Below the pieces are notes generated by a model. It ran no database searches. It saw nothing but the letters and a program-made list of their open reading frames with translations, and had not been told where the DNA came from. Positions 32,101-41,843 of a stretch of 64,000 nucleotides of DNA are shown piece by piece. Numbering within the stretch: the stretch's first letter is position 1; each line of letters opens with the position of its first letter. The position numbers and the translations under genes are program-made. The stretch is from an uncultured Muribaculaceae bacterium (GTDB lineage Bacteria; Bacteroidota; Bacteroidia; Bacteroidales; Muribaculaceae), in contig CANRPJ010000001.1 in the NCBI GenBank assembly GCA_947632485.1, positions 62,001 to 126,000 on the forward strand, read 5' to 3'.

Positions 32101-32456
32101 GTAGAATAGGGATTACGGGTTCTTTCATTTCCCGAAACTATATCAACTGTTCCAACTCCAAAGAAGTAGATACCTTCCGGCGTGCGAACACATGCTACTG
32201 GAGGCAGGTCGTCTGGCGCAGAAGCAGGCTCCGATTCTGAAATAGCGATTCCGCCATAGCCGTAGATGTAAGCTGTTTCAGGAGTTAGACCGATTTTTGA
32301 CAACTGATTCCGGCTGATAAACTGCAAACCCGTTTGCTCTACTGCGACTTTATGCCAGCTTCCTTGCGAAAGAATGCTTTCATTCTTCCATACGAAACCC
32401 TGTGCAGTAAAGGCACTGCACAGTGCAATTATGGTTGAAATCAAAAACTTCTTCAT
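29124..32456 (-). CDS. porU: Type IX secretion system sortase PorU (C25 family)
   Basis: 1110 aa; catalytic-type motifs YIGHANTKSWGHEGLL and VYAATCDFGRWD, T9SS-like C-terminal beta domain. Confidence 0.92.
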   Translation of the reverse strand: MKKFLISTIIALCSAFTAQGFVWKNESILSQGSWHKVAVEQTGLQFISRNQLSKIGLTPETAYIYGYGGIAISESEPASAPDDLPPVACVRTPEGIYFFGVGTVDIVSGNERTRNPYSTVGYYFLSDRKPEGSELKLERRIPEQGVKAIDSFTQRILHEKELAMAANTGQLALGEDFRANNLQNFNLSLPGKISKEVDIAVKFATRTTNGSSSLFVSANGQRLPSTTSDNIAPVTTSERFIRTQLTEKKADVEGKDITVGIQYIPVGAVFTARLDYIVASYLRQLLLDSEPLLFELEAEAPAAKIEGFSNAHLWDITDPTSPIEIEGEIEGETMTFAHPKGQKRRYIAWKEGMKLPESPIAANGNNQNLHAMSVPDMLIIAPEQFREAAEKVAALHQDKDGLEVAILTPTEIYNEFSSGTPDVNAYRRLMMMWRQRGGDKFRWCLLMGKPTNNPRKIGKNDNGIEPVLIWQSENEESQTTSFSTDDLIAMLDDTGTGFDMASAKLDIAVGRMPVSTPEEALKAAIKLERYVNNSDFGSWRNSALVIADDQDKGVHLEQAESIVRNLQAEGNGSDFNISKLYLDSYPLRLTPTGSAYPEAKEKMLKTWQNGVLLIDYIGHANTKSWGHEGLLNWADIAGLKTDCPPFVYAATCDFGRWDDDADLSGAELMWALPDGGAIGVITASRVVYINSNGVLNNATMRRMLTKDHSGKGRTIGEIYRDGKNGQTGSDTNKLRYLLMGDPAMRLLRPELHVEIDSIAGISVPEAAATGDLPMLKAGSRVAVTGRILTSEGTLASDFNGFIEPSLFDAEIPVETLGNGADGRKMLYNDRNERISTSRASVRDGLWKAELLLPVDISGNYSPALLTAYAASTDGQDAAGATENLYVYGWEENPDEDLEGPSIQNLWIGSEAFSSGDIIAEGAVLHADISDESGIYLGTGSIGNSMTIEIDGGDMILTDAALFCTPVADDPSSVVLSYPLPELQPGNHSLTLKVWDNNKNSSVASVDFGISARGIKSGIVVRPDHNPATTGVEFIVSGTGVANIKPISISIYDLQGHMLWQSEKVEQGLSWDLKDHGLNRVERGIYIYRVEYVDGEGHRRAASGRLAVTGL

Positions 32457-33208
32457 TTCGCTTGCTCCTTTCCGCCGAAGTTGTAGTCCCAGTCTTTTCT
32501 GGACCCGACATAGGCATTGAGATCTACATCTCCCTTTATTCCTTTAACGCGTCCGTGATGATCATATTGCCAAAAGGTCCAGTCTGCATTGATAGGAACC
32601 CGATTGAAACTGCAGATCCATAGAGGACTTCCTTGAAATTCCTCTGCTATATAATCATAATAGCCGTCGCGGTTAGTATATAGCATTACCCTATGACCCA
32701 GAAGATTAAGGTAGTCTACCATATCGCGGAGTCTGCGTTTCACGTCAGTAGTATCCACTCCATGCGCATTGCCCGCTTCTTCTACATCGATAGCTATTCC
32801 AAGGTCAAGATGCCTATGGTTCAGAGCTTCAAGGAAATTCCTTGCTTGCTTCACTCCGTCTTTATCAAATCTGAAATAGTGGTATGCCCCGGTCTTGAGA
32901 CCCGCTTTCCTCGCTTTATCGTAATTAATGTTAAAGTTGGTATCTTTATGTTCGGATCCTTCTGAGGCCTTGATAAAGATAAACTCGATTCCATCTGAAG
33001 CAGCGGCATCCAGATTTATCGTGCCGTTGTGCGACGATACATCGATTCCTCTTACCGGATAACGCTCAGGATCTACATAGGGCGGGTTAATTAAAAATTG
33101 GTTGGCCGCCAAAAAAAGAGCAAAGATGACCAGAAGGCTTACCATGAGCATATCGATGGCAAGTCTTAATTCTGAACGTCTTATTTTACCGGGCAACTTG
33201 AGATTCAT
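32453..33208 (-). CDS. Membrane-anchored glycoside hydrolase family 25 lysozyme
   Basis: 251 aa; N-terminal TM, GIDVSSHNGTINLDAA, GAYHYFRF, IDVEEAG, FWQYDHHGRVKGIKGDVDLN. Confidence 0.93.
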   Translation of the reverse strand: MNLKLPGKIRRSELRLAIDMLMVSLLVIFALFLAANQFLINPPYVDPERYPVRGIDVSSHNGTINLDAAASDGIEFIFIKASEGSEHKDTNFNINYDKARKAGLKTGAYHYFRFDKDGVKQARNFLEALNHRHLDLGIAIDVEEAGNAHGVDTTDVKRRLRDMVDYLNLLGHRVMLYTNRDGYYDYIAEEFQGSPLWICSFNRVPINADWTFWQYDHHGRVKGIKGDVDLNAYVGSRKDWDYNFGGKEQAK

Positions 33209-33212
33209 ACGT

Positions 33213-34700
33213 TCAGATCCTTTCGTTGCGGGCTGCGTCGATTCGCAACAGAATGAAAAGGAGAATGGTGAAGCCTAACAGTGCGGAGCCGCCATAACTG
33301 AAGAAGGGGAGTGGTATGCCAATCACCGGACACAATCCCATCACCATACCGATATTGATACAGACGTGGAAAATCAAGAAACTCGCTACGCAGTAGGCAT
33401 ATACCCGTCCGAAAGCATTACGCTGCCTTTCGGCCAGATGGATAATTCTGAGTATAAGAGCTACAAATAGCGTCAAAACGGTGACAGAACCAGCGAATCC
33501 TTCTTCTTCACCAATAGTGCAGAATATGAAGTCAGTGTGCTGTTCGGGCACATATTTCAACTTCGTCTGTGTGCCGTTCAGAAAACCCTTACCGGTGAGT
33601 CCTCCTGAACCGATAGCAATCTTGCTTTGATTCACATTATAACCCACTCCGCGAAGGTCTTCCACAATACCTAAAGCCACTTTTATTCGCATCTGCTGAT
33701 GAGGCTGAAGCACATGGCCAAACACGTAGTTGACTGAGAAGAGAAAACCTACTGACAGTACTACGGTAGCTATTGTGATTACAAACTTCTGAATCTTGTA
33801 TCTGAACATTACGATAGCCACATAGCTGCAGCCGGCACCAAGCAGTGAAAGAAAAAAGACTTTACCATTTACTATTATGCCGAAAGCAGCCAGCGTTCCG
33901 ACTATTGCTCCGCTCGCTAAGAATCCGAGAATTACATTGCGCGCAATTATGAAATCGCGGCAATAGAAAGCGAGCATCCCGAGAAACACCAGACTAATGA
34001 TGAGAAATACGGCAAATTCACCTGCGGGAATGCCAAGAAGCAGAGGTTCGGTGTATTTTACTGCAACTACAAAATATGTAATGGCTCCGAGCACAGCGCA
34101 TAGTACTAATCCGCTCATGCCTTCGCGATAGAGCACGAAAAATAAGGAGAAATATACCAGGGCGCTCCCTGTCTCTTTCTGCATCAGAATAAGCATAACC
34201 GGCAGGAAGATAATGATCAGAGCCCTCATATAGTCTGACTTCTTGCCGTTTAGATTAAAGTTATAGCTATCAAAGAGTTTGGCTAAGGCAAGAGCTGTAG
34301 CAAACTTTCCGAATTCGGCAGGCTGAAGGCTGATGGGTCCGAAAACAAGCCATGAGCGCGAACCCTTAATATCAGGAGCGATAAAGATAGTTATGACAAG
34401 CAATAGCAATACTACACCATATATCGGGTAGGCATAAGCTTCATATAATCGACTGTCGATCAATAGTAAGGAGAGGCCTACGAGAAGAGAGATCCCTATC
34501 CACATGAACTGCTTGCCGGAGAATTCACTCATATCGAACATGCTCGCATTATCGAAGTCATAGCTCGCCGCGTAGATACTTATGGCACCTCCAACTACAA
34601 GAAGCAGGTAAAGCCCGACTGTAAACCAGTCGAGCGACCGAAATACCGATACTCCGGTATCAGTGTTTTTTGACCCCGCTGCTGATGATAGTGTTTGCAT
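33213..34700 (-). CDS. rodA: Rod shape-determining protein RodA
   Basis: 495 aa; SEDS family: QPAEFGKFATALALAKLF, VGYNVNQSKIAIGSGGLTGKGFLNGTQTKLKYVPEQHTDFIF. Confidence 0.97.
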   Translation of the reverse strand: MQTLSSAAGSKNTDTGVSVFRSLDWFTVGLYLLLVVGGAISIYAASYDFDNASMFDMSEFSGKQFMWIGISLLVGLSLLLIDSRLYEAYAYPIYGVVLLLLVITIFIAPDIKGSRSWLVFGPISLQPAEFGKFATALALAKLFDSYNFNLNGKKSDYMRALIIIFLPVMLILMQKETGSALVYFSLFFVLYREGMSGLVLCAVLGAITYFVVAVKYTEPLLLGIPAGEFAVFLIISLVFLGMLAFYCRDFIIARNVILGFLASGAIVGTLAAFGIIVNGKVFFLSLLGAGCSYVAIVMFRYKIQKFVITIATVVLSVGFLFSVNYVFGHVLQPHQQMRIKVALGIVEDLRGVGYNVNQSKIAIGSGGLTGKGFLNGTQTKLKYVPEQHTDFIFCTIGEEEGFAGSVTVLTLFVALILRIIHLAERQRNAFGRVYAYCVASFLIFHVCINIGMVMGLCPVIGIPLPFFSYGGSALLGFTILLFILLRIDAARNERI

Positions 34701-36510
34701 TCATCATTCTTTCTTCCAGGCCTTTCCGCGCAGGGGAAATATCGCCTGTGAGATACTTTTCCATTATAAGGCTACCGATCGGAACTCCATAGGTGGCACC
34801 GAAGCCGGCATTCTCCACATATACGCACACAGCGATCTTGGGATTATGATACGGCGCGAATCCTATGAAAGCCGAATGATCCTTTCCGTGAGGATTTTGT
34901 GCAGTACCGGTCTTACCGCATACCTCTATTCCCGGTAGAGCAGCTCCACGGCATGTGCCTCCGAGCACAGCCATTCGCATGCCTTCAGCTATAGTTTCGT
35001 AATGCTTACGGTCAATTGCGGGTCTACGCTTCTCAATGAACGAGGCGTCGAGCACCGTATCTTCAACCTCCTTTACTATATGAGGAGTCCGGAACCAACC
35101 GCGATTTGCCACTGTAGCACAAAGATTTGCAATCTGAAGCGGTGTGGCAAGCACTTCACCCTGTCCGATCGATACTGATATTATGGAATTCCCGCTCCAC
35201 TTCCCTTTCCTCGCTTTGTCATAGAAAGCAGAATTAGGTATGAAGCCACGACCCTCGTGAGGAAGATCTATTCCCAACTTATAGCCGTAGCCCATCTGGA
35301 CCATGTAGTCTTTCCATTTATCAAACTGATTGGTTACTTTGGTGCCACGCTTATCTATCATGTTCTTGAATCCCCAGCAGAAATAGGCATTACAAGAGGT
35401 CTGAAGTGCCGGTTTGAGAGCGATAGGCGACCCATGACCATGACAGCCTACACGCAAGCCGTTGATATATCCGTGATAACAAGGATACATGGTCGATGGC
35501 GTTATGACTCCTTCCTGCAGGAATATCAGACCCTGAGTCGGCTTGAAAGTGGATCCCGGAGGATAACCGGCCTGAAGTGCTCTGTCATATAGAGGTTTAT
35601 ACGGATCCTGCACAAGCTCAGCATAATGGGCTCCTCTCTGCTTGCCGATAAGGAGTGAAGGATCATAGCCTGGTGAAGAAACCAAGGCGAGCACTTCGCC
35701 CGTTTCCGGTTCGATAGCTACAATGGCGCCAATCTTTCCTTGCATCAGCTGCTCTCCATACGCCTGCAGCTCCATATCGAGCGATAAGGTTAGATTTCTA
35801 CCCGATACAGGGGCTTTATCGTGACGTCCGTCTTCAAATTTTCCCTGTACTCTGCCGTTGGCGTCTTTCATCAGGATCTCAACGCCTTTCACTCCTCTGA
35901 GATGCTTCTCATGGCTCTTCTCCACGCCGAGATCGCCCGTATAGTCGCCAGGGCGGTAATAGCGGTCGTTTTCGAGATCGGCTGCCGAAACATCACGGAT
36001 ATTTCCCAACACATTGCCGGCATTCGGATATGTATATTCACGCAGCGTTCGTTTCTGCACGAAGAGACCGGGAAACTCGAAAAGTTTCTCCTGAAGGCGG
36101 CCATATTCCTCCTCTGAAATCTGACTCAGAAGCTTTTGAGGAGTGTAATCGGAATATCCGGGATTTTTCCTCACATCTTTCATTGCGGCCCAACGCTCCC
36201 TGAACTCCTCTATCGAAAGCCGGACCACTTTGCAGAAAGCCAGCGTATCGAATTCCTTAACATCGCGGGGCACGAGCATCACATCATAGGCCGGGCGATT
36301 ATATACCAGCAGACGACCCTTACGGTCATAGATTAGCCCTCGGGCAGGATATACCGTGCGCCTTAAAAAGGCATTACTGTCAGCATGCTCCTTATATTTG
36401 CCCTCGCCAACCTGAAGCGCAAAAAGACGCGCCACGAAGATAGCCGCAATCAGGACTACAAAGCCTCCGATCACGAACTTTCTCCTCTCAAGTTTATAGT
36501 CTTTTCTCAC
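34660..36510 (-). CDS. mrdA: Penicillin-binding protein 2
   Basis: 616 aa; AGYPPGSTFKPTQ (SxxK), SCN motif, KTGTAQNPHGKDHSAFIGF. Confidence 0.97.
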   Translation of the reverse strand: MRKDYKLERRKFVIGGFVVLIAAIFVARLFALQVGEGKYKEHADSNAFLRRTVYPARGLIYDRKGRLLVYNRPAYDVMLVPRDVKEFDTLAFCKVVRLSIEEFRERWAAMKDVRKNPGYSDYTPQKLLSQISEEEYGRLQEKLFEFPGLFVQKRTLREYTYPNAGNVLGNIRDVSAADLENDRYYRPGDYTGDLGVEKSHEKHLRGVKGVEILMKDANGRVQGKFEDGRHDKAPVSGRNLTLSLDMELQAYGEQLMQGKIGAIVAIEPETGEVLALVSSPGYDPSLLIGKQRGAHYAELVQDPYKPLYDRALQAGYPPGSTFKPTQGLIFLQEGVITPSTMYPCYHGYINGLRVGCHGHGSPIALKPALQTSCNAYFCWGFKNMIDKRGTKVTNQFDKWKDYMVQMGYGYKLGIDLPHEGRGFIPNSAFYDKARKGKWSGNSIISVSIGQGEVLATPLQIANLCATVANRGWFRTPHIVKEVEDTVLDASFIEKRRPAIDRKHYETIAEGMRMAVLGGTCRGAALPGIEVCGKTGTAQNPHGKDHSAFIGFAPYHNPKIAVCVYVENAGFGATYGVPIGSLIMEKYLTGDISPARKGLEERMMNANTIISSGVKKH

Positions 36511-37012
36511 GTTTGCCTTTCATTAGACTGTCGATACCGATCAACAGCAAAAAAGTCATGGCCGTACTGTAACCGGCCATTATGGCTATCTCCTTAACGT
36601 CAGCAAATGAGAAATATTCTATGCTAAATATCAATATGCAATATATTGCAACCATTGTTAGCAAATATTTGCAATAATCCCATACGCCCATTGAGGAAAG
36701 CGAAGGTGTAATCTCATCAGAATGATCGTCATGCTCCATATAGGCATAGAACACCGGACGCTTAAGCATAGCAAGCAAAGTGCAGGCGAGAGCGTTCATT
36801 CCGGGAGTGTCAGAGCCGATATCAACTATCAGGCCCAACAGGAAGGCGATTGTAAGCAATAAGCTTTGATTTAGCCATAACGGTGCCCATATTATCACAT
36901 AGATAAACACGATGGGAATCGCCACATTGAATAAGACGATGTTATTGCAGATCAATAGCTGGATCAGCACCAGAACTACCGAAAGCACTATCAACTGCAG
37001 AGCTGTCTTCAT
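36494..37012 (-). CDS. mreD: Rod shape-determining protein MreD
   Basis: 172 aa, five predicted TM helices, between mreC and mrdA. Confidence 0.88.
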   Translation of the reverse strand: MKTALQLIVLSVVLVLIQLLICNNIVLFNVAIPIVFIYVIIWAPLWLNQSLLLTIAFLLGLIVDIGSDTPGMNALACTLLAMLKRPVFYAYMEHDDHSDEITPSLSSMGVWDYCKYLLTMVAIYCILIFSIEYFSFADVKEIAIMAGYSTAMTFLLLIGIDSLMKGKREKRL

Positions 37013-37854
37013 CTTATTACCTTATTCTCCTGAAAGTCAAAAGTCTCGAGAGAATCAAGCTCCGACTTCAATTCATCTCTAATTACTCTGACGGTGCTCA
37101 GACGATCGAAATCTGAAGCAAGCTTGACCCTAAGGGTAAAGAAGTTATCATCGGCTCCTTTCACTCTGGCCACTACCACCCCAACCGGAATACCTTCCGG
37201 AAAGGTTGTAGAATAACCGCTGGTCACTACGCTGTCGCCTTTATGCCATTTTGCGTGGCGCGCTACCTCGGTCATATATGCTACCGTAGGGTCGCCACTT
37301 TTCCAGATCAGGGAACCCACAAAAGGGGTATCCTTAAGTTTCACGGAGTAGTGCTGACCTTCATTGAGTACGGAACTGACTCGTGCCGTGCGCGAGCCAA
37401 CGGCATTTACAATACCTACAATCCCTTCATTCCCTACTACTCCCATTCCACGCTCAACCCCATCGTCAGATCCACGCTGGATCGTGATATAGTTATTGGG
37501 TCTACGAGTACTGTTGTTTATGACCTTGGCTGCCACATAATCGAACCGAGGGGCATACGTAGAGTCTCCAACTTCTGCTCTTAAGGTTGCCAGCTCGTCC
37601 TTAAGATTTAACACTTCGTTCAGTAGGGCAGCGTTGGATTCTTCCAATCCTTCGTTGATGCTTTTTAGAGCAAAATAACCTTTTACGTCGGCTACCGCTT
37701 CATAGGTGCCGGCAGTCAGGGAGTTTGCCGAAGTCAGATATACTGACCTCTGGTAGTCGTTGGAACGGAAAAGAAGCATACAGCTCAGCAGCACATAGAT
37801 CAGAAAAACGAACCATGAGCTATAGCGTATGAGAAAGTTCAGGAGACTTCCCAT
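37009..37854 (-). CDS. mreC: Rod shape-determining protein MreC
   Basis: 281 aa; TM, coiled coil, GMGVVGNEGIVGIVNAVGSRTARVSSVLN. Confidence 0.95.
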   Translation of the reverse strand: MGSLLNFLIRYSSWFVFLIYVLLSCMLLFRSNDYQRSVYLTSANSLTAGTYEAVADVKGYFALKSINEGLEESNAALLNEVLNLKDELATLRAEVGDSTYAPRFDYVAAKVINNSTRRPNNYITIQRGSDDGVERGMGVVGNEGIVGIVNAVGSRTARVSSVLNEGQHYSVKLKDTPFVGSLIWKSGDPTVAYMTEVARHAKWHKGDSVVTSGYSTTFPEGIPVGVVVARVKGADDNFFTLRVKLASDFDRLSTVRVIRDELKSELDSLETFDFQENKVIR

Positions 37855-37893
37855 TTTCTCTACGGTCCCTCCCGAAAGGCCTGATGCGCTGGA

Positions 37894-38922
37894 TTAGCGC
37901 ATCAGGAATGAGAAGCGATTAATGTTTTTCAGGGCTACTCCGGTGCCTTTTGCCACGCAAAGCAAGGGATCATCAGCTACGATGAACTTAATGCCCATCT
38001 TGTCGGTAAATCTCTTTGCCAGACCTCTGAGCAGAGCGCCACCGCCGGTAAGATAGATGCCGTTGCGCACTATATCGGCATAGAGCTCCGGGGGAGTCTG
38101 CTCCAAGGCCGCAAGTATAGCGGCCTCCATGCGGGATATAGTCTTATCGATGCAGCGGGATACTTCCTCATAGGTCACGGAAACCTCCATCGGCAGAGCT
38201 GTCATCTTGTTAGGACCGGTAACAAGGAACGGTTCGGGAGCTTCCTCCTCATCAAGCAAAGGAATTGCGGAACCAACCTCAATCTTAATCCTTTCAGCCA
38301 TTGTTAATCCTACCTTAAGATTATGGACGGTGCTCATGTGCTCCTGAATATCATTGTTCAGGTCGTTGCCAGCCACTCGAATACTCTTATTGGTCACGAT
38401 GCCACCCAGAGAGATTACGGCAATCTCAGTGCTGCCGCCACCTATATCAACAATCATATTACCTTCTGGAGCCTCTACATCGAGACCAATTCCGAGTGCG
38501 GCTGCCATCGGCTCATAAATCATCCATACATCGCGACCGCCAGCATGCTCGCTTGAATCGCGTACGGCACGAATCTCTACCTCAGTGCTACCTGAAGGCA
38601 CGCATACTACCATGCGGAGCGACGGCGAGAACCAACGGCGCCTGCGAGAGCTTGCCATCTTCACGAGACCGCGGATCATCAGCTCCGCTGCACGGAAATC
38701 GGCGATTACTCCATCGCGCAGAGGGCGGATAGTAGAGATGCCGGGAGGCTCCTTGCCTTCCATCTGATGAGCTTGAGTGCCCACCGCCAACAAAGAGTCG
38801 TCCTTGTTCTTTATCGCTACGACCGAAGGCTCGTTTACGACAATCTTGTCATTATGGATTATGATGGAATTGGCAGTGCCCAAATCCATCGAAATCTCCT
38901 GTGTTAATGAAAACAAACCCAT
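37894..38922 (-). CDS. mreB: Rod shape-determining protein MreB
   Basis: 342 aa; MDLGTANSIIIHNDKIVVNEPSVVA, IVDIGGGSTEIAVISLGGIV. Confidence 0.98.
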   Translation of the reverse strand: MGLFSLTQEISMDLGTANSIIIHNDKIVVNEPSVVAIKNKDDSLLAVGTQAHQMEGKEPPGISTIRPLRDGVIADFRAAELMIRGLVKMASSRRRRWFSPSLRMVVCVPSGSTEVEIRAVRDSSEHAGGRDVWMIYEPMAAALGIGLDVEAPEGNMIVDIGGGSTEIAVISLGGIVTNKSIRVAGNDLNNDIQEHMSTVHNLKVGLTMAERIKIEVGSAIPLLDEEEAPEPFLVTGPNKMTALPMEVSVTYEEVSRCIDKTISRMEAAILAALEQTPPELYADIVRNGIYLTGGGALLRGLAKRFTDKMGIKFIVADDPLLCVAKGTGVALKNINRFSFLMR

Positions 38923-38972
38923 TTTTCAGTTGTGTAAGCAGGTCGTTTTTGAAAAATTTTTTATGTCTGAGT

Positions 38973-40496
38973 TTAGTGCTTGAAGTGGCGGATTCCGGTC
39001 ATAACCATTGCCATGCCATTCTTCTCACAGTAGTCTACAGATTCCTGATCGCGGATTGAACCTCCAGGGTGCACTACGGCCTCTACTCCTGCCTCATGAG
39101 CAATCTCAACGCAATCGGCGAAGGGGAAGAAGGCATCGCTGGCCATAACCGAATCCTTCAGATCGAATCCGAAGCTTTTAGCCTTCTCGATAGCCTGTTT
39201 CAAGGCATCTACGCGTGAGGTCTGACCGACACCGCTCGCCATGAGGGTATTGTCTTTGGCAAGAACGATGGAGTTGCTCTTGCTGTGCTTCACGACCTTA
39301 TTGGCGAAAATGAGGTCGGCCGTTTCCTGTGCGGTGGGTTTACGGCTTGTCACGTTCTTGAAGTCAGCCTCTGATGCCACATGGGTATCAGCATCCTGAG
39401 CCAGCACACCGTTGAGAGCACTGCGATAGCGCTTAGCCGGCATTGTAAGATCCTTTGCCTTGAGCACAATTCTATTCTTCTTGGAGAAAAGCACCTCAAG
39501 CGCTTCGTCAGAATATTCCGGGGCAATGATTACCTCGAAGAAAATCTTGTTGATCTCTTCAGCCGTAGCTTTATCAATGGCACGGTTTGCGATAAGCACG
39601 CCACCGAATGCAGATACCGGGTCGCAGGCGAGAGCAGCAGTCCAGGCCTCACCGATAGTGCCTCGGGTAGCGATACCGCAGGCATTGTTATGTTTGAGCA
39701 CAGCGAAAGTGGGTTCGCTGAACTCGCTGATAAGACCTACGGCTGCGTCGATGTCGAGAAGGTTATTGTAGGAAATCTCCTTGCCATGAAGCTTATCGAA
39801 CATAGCATCGAAATCGCCGAAGAATCGTGCCGCCTGGTGAGGATTCTCGCCGTAGCGCAGAGGCATGGCATCGTTTACGCTGAGGCGCAGTGCTGACTGA
39901 TCTTCTTTATCGAAATAATTGAAGATAGCGGAATCATAACCGCTTGACACGGCAAAGGCCTCTTTCGCGAACCAACGGCGCTCGCTAAGCGACGACTGTG
40001 CGCCATTCTTTTCGAGCATTTCCCGGAGTGCACCGTACTGTCCTTTTGAGGCTACGATTATCACATCGCTGAAGTTTTTAGCTCCGGCACGGATAAGCGA
40101 GATTCCGCCTATATCGATCTTTTCAATTATTTCCGCTTCTGAAGCGCCTGATGACACAGTAGCTTCAAAGGGATATAAGTCTACAATAACCAGATCAATT
40201 TCCGGGATATTATATTTCTTCAGCGTCTCGCCATCTTCGGGCAATGCGCGACGGCTAAGGATACCTCCGAACACTGCCGGGTGAAGCGTTTTTACGCGCC
40301 CACCGAGGATAGCAGGATAGCCCGTTAGACCTTCTACGGCATCACATTCATAGCCGAGTCCTTCTATGAATTTCTGCGTTCCGCCCGTTGAGAGAAACTT
40401 CACACCGTCTGCGGCAAGCAGTCGCAGAATCTCATCAAGTCCGTCCTTATGATAGACGGAGACCAACGCAGTCTTTATTTTCTTGAAATCTTGCAT
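38973..40496 (-). CDS. purH: Bifunctional AICAR formyltransferase / IMP cyclohydrolase
   Basis: 507 aa; VKTLHPAVFGGILSRR, LRYGENPHQ, KHNNACG, HPGGSIRDQE. Confidence 0.98.
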   Translation of the reverse strand: MQDFKKIKTALVSVYHKDGLDEILRLLAADGVKFLSTGGTQKFIEGLGYECDAVEGLTGYPAILGGRVKTLHPAVFGGILSRRALPEDGETLKKYNIPEIDLVIVDLYPFEATVSSGASEAEIIEKIDIGGISLIRAGAKNFSDVIIVASKGQYGALREMLEKNGAQSSLSERRWFAKEAFAVSSGYDSAIFNYFDKEDQSALRLSVNDAMPLRYGENPHQAARFFGDFDAMFDKLHGKEISYNNLLDIDAAVGLISEFSEPTFAVLKHNNACGIATRGTIGEAWTAALACDPVSAFGGVLIANRAIDKATAEEINKIFFEVIIAPEYSDEALEVLFSKKNRIVLKAKDLTMPAKRYRSALNGVLAQDADTHVASEADFKNVTSRKPTAQETADLIFANKVVKHSKSNSIVLAKDNTLMASGVGQTSRVDALKQAIEKAKSFGFDLKDSVMASDAFFPFADCVEIAHEAGVEAVVHPGGSIRDQESVDYCEKNGMAMVMTGIRHFKH

Positions 40497-40605
40497 AATA
40501 CAAATTGGAAAACGTGCCTACAAAGTTAAGAATTTTTTTTATCTAATACAACGGGGACGCCCCGGCCAATCCGAGACGCCCCCTGAAATCTTAAGGAATG
40601 CGTGA

Positions 40606-41820
40606 TTAGAAGTAGGTATCGAGTGCGTACTGGATACTTTCAATCACATAGTTCAGGTCATTGTCATTCTCCGTCTGCATGCTCTTAGCCTTGTCGGTCA
40701 TAGCCTTTGCAGCTTCAAGATAGTTTACCTTCACGTCCTGGCGTGCTGCCTTGGCTGCATCGTCATTGCCCTGGATTGAGTTCAGCTTCTCTGTGCCGGA
40801 GCGATAAAGCTTCTTGCTGGCGTTTTTCAGCGTCTCATAGTCCACGTTAGGAAGAGTAGCTGCCTTACGGTAGGAGTCAAGCGACTTATCTTCATCGCCA
40901 GCACGGTCATATACGAAGCCAGCCAGACCATAGATTGCTGCGTTGTTAGGATCTTTAGCAAGCTCGGCATTGATAATCTCGTAAGCGCCGTTGAAGTTCT
41001 GATTGAGTACGAAGTCGTTTACAAGATTGTTGACGAATACCGGCTGCGACATGCCGAATTTCTCATATCCGGCGCGAGCCACACTGGCTATCTCCTTCTG
41101 AGCCTGATCCACAAGCGTGGTATCCTTCTGAGCCATATTCTGCCAGCAAGCGATTTCATATATGTAAGCCTCGGGCTTGTCGTAGCCTGCTTCGCGAGCT
41201 TTCTTGAATGCCAGGGCGCTCTCTGCTACGTGCTGGCCGCTATAGGCTGCCAGACCTGCATTGAAGTAAGATACAGAACGCGTAGAATCGGGCACATTGG
41301 GAGCATCTTTGCCAAGAATGGGCGAAACGGGAAGGTCACCGTAAAGCATAAATGCCTCGTATGCCTCAGGATAGTAGGCCTTGCCATTGAAGAAGTTGGC
41401 ACCTGCACCCCAGAAGTCGTTGGCATGACCGGCGATCTTGCTGATGATGTCTTTCGAATATTTAGGCTTTACCTGACCCTTTTCGTTGGGAACCGAGTCG
41501 AGCGGAAGAGCCTGAAGGAAATATTTGTAGCCATCAAGAAGAGCACGTCCGTTGGCTACATTGTCAACTGAAGGATCGTTGGGGTTGATCATGGATTTCT
41601 TCTGACCCTCGTCGAACACCTCAAACTCCAGTTTGCCAGCCGTGTAATAGGTCTTGGCATCATTTTTTGTAGTGGCATCGTCCATAGCTCCCTTCAGCAG
41701 GGTGCGGGCCTGATTTACGTCCTTCATTCCCAATTTGGCGGCCTGATCCACAGCCGTCTTCTGCGCGCAAAGTGAGCCTACGGCTGCTAATGAAAGCGCG
41801 AATGCAAAGAACTTTTTCAT
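40606..41820 (-). CDS. Secreted TPR protein
   Basis: 404 aa; signal peptide, helical repeats (NAAIYGLAGFVYDRAGDEDKSLDSYRKA). Confidence 0.8.
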   Translation of the reverse strand: MKKFFAFALSLAAVGSLCAQKTAVDQAAKLGMKDVNQARTLLKGAMDDATTKNDAKTYYTAGKLEFEVFDEGQKKSMINPNDPSVDNVANGRALLDGYKYFLQALPLDSVPNEKGQVKPKYSKDIISKIAGHANDFWGAGANFFNGKAYYPEAYEAFMLYGDLPVSPILGKDAPNVPDSTRSVSYFNAGLAAYSGQHVAESALAFKKAREAGYDKPEAYIYEIACWQNMAQKDTTLVDQAQKEIASVARAGYEKFGMSQPVFVNNLVNDFVLNQNFNGAYEIINAELAKDPNNAAIYGLAGFVYDRAGDEDKSLDSYRKAATLPNVDYETLKNASKKLYRSGTEKLNSIQGNDDAAKAARQDVKVNYLEAAKAMTDKAKSMQTENDNDLNYVIESIQYALDTYF

Positions 41821-41843
41821 CTTTTGATTATTAAAGTTTTAAT

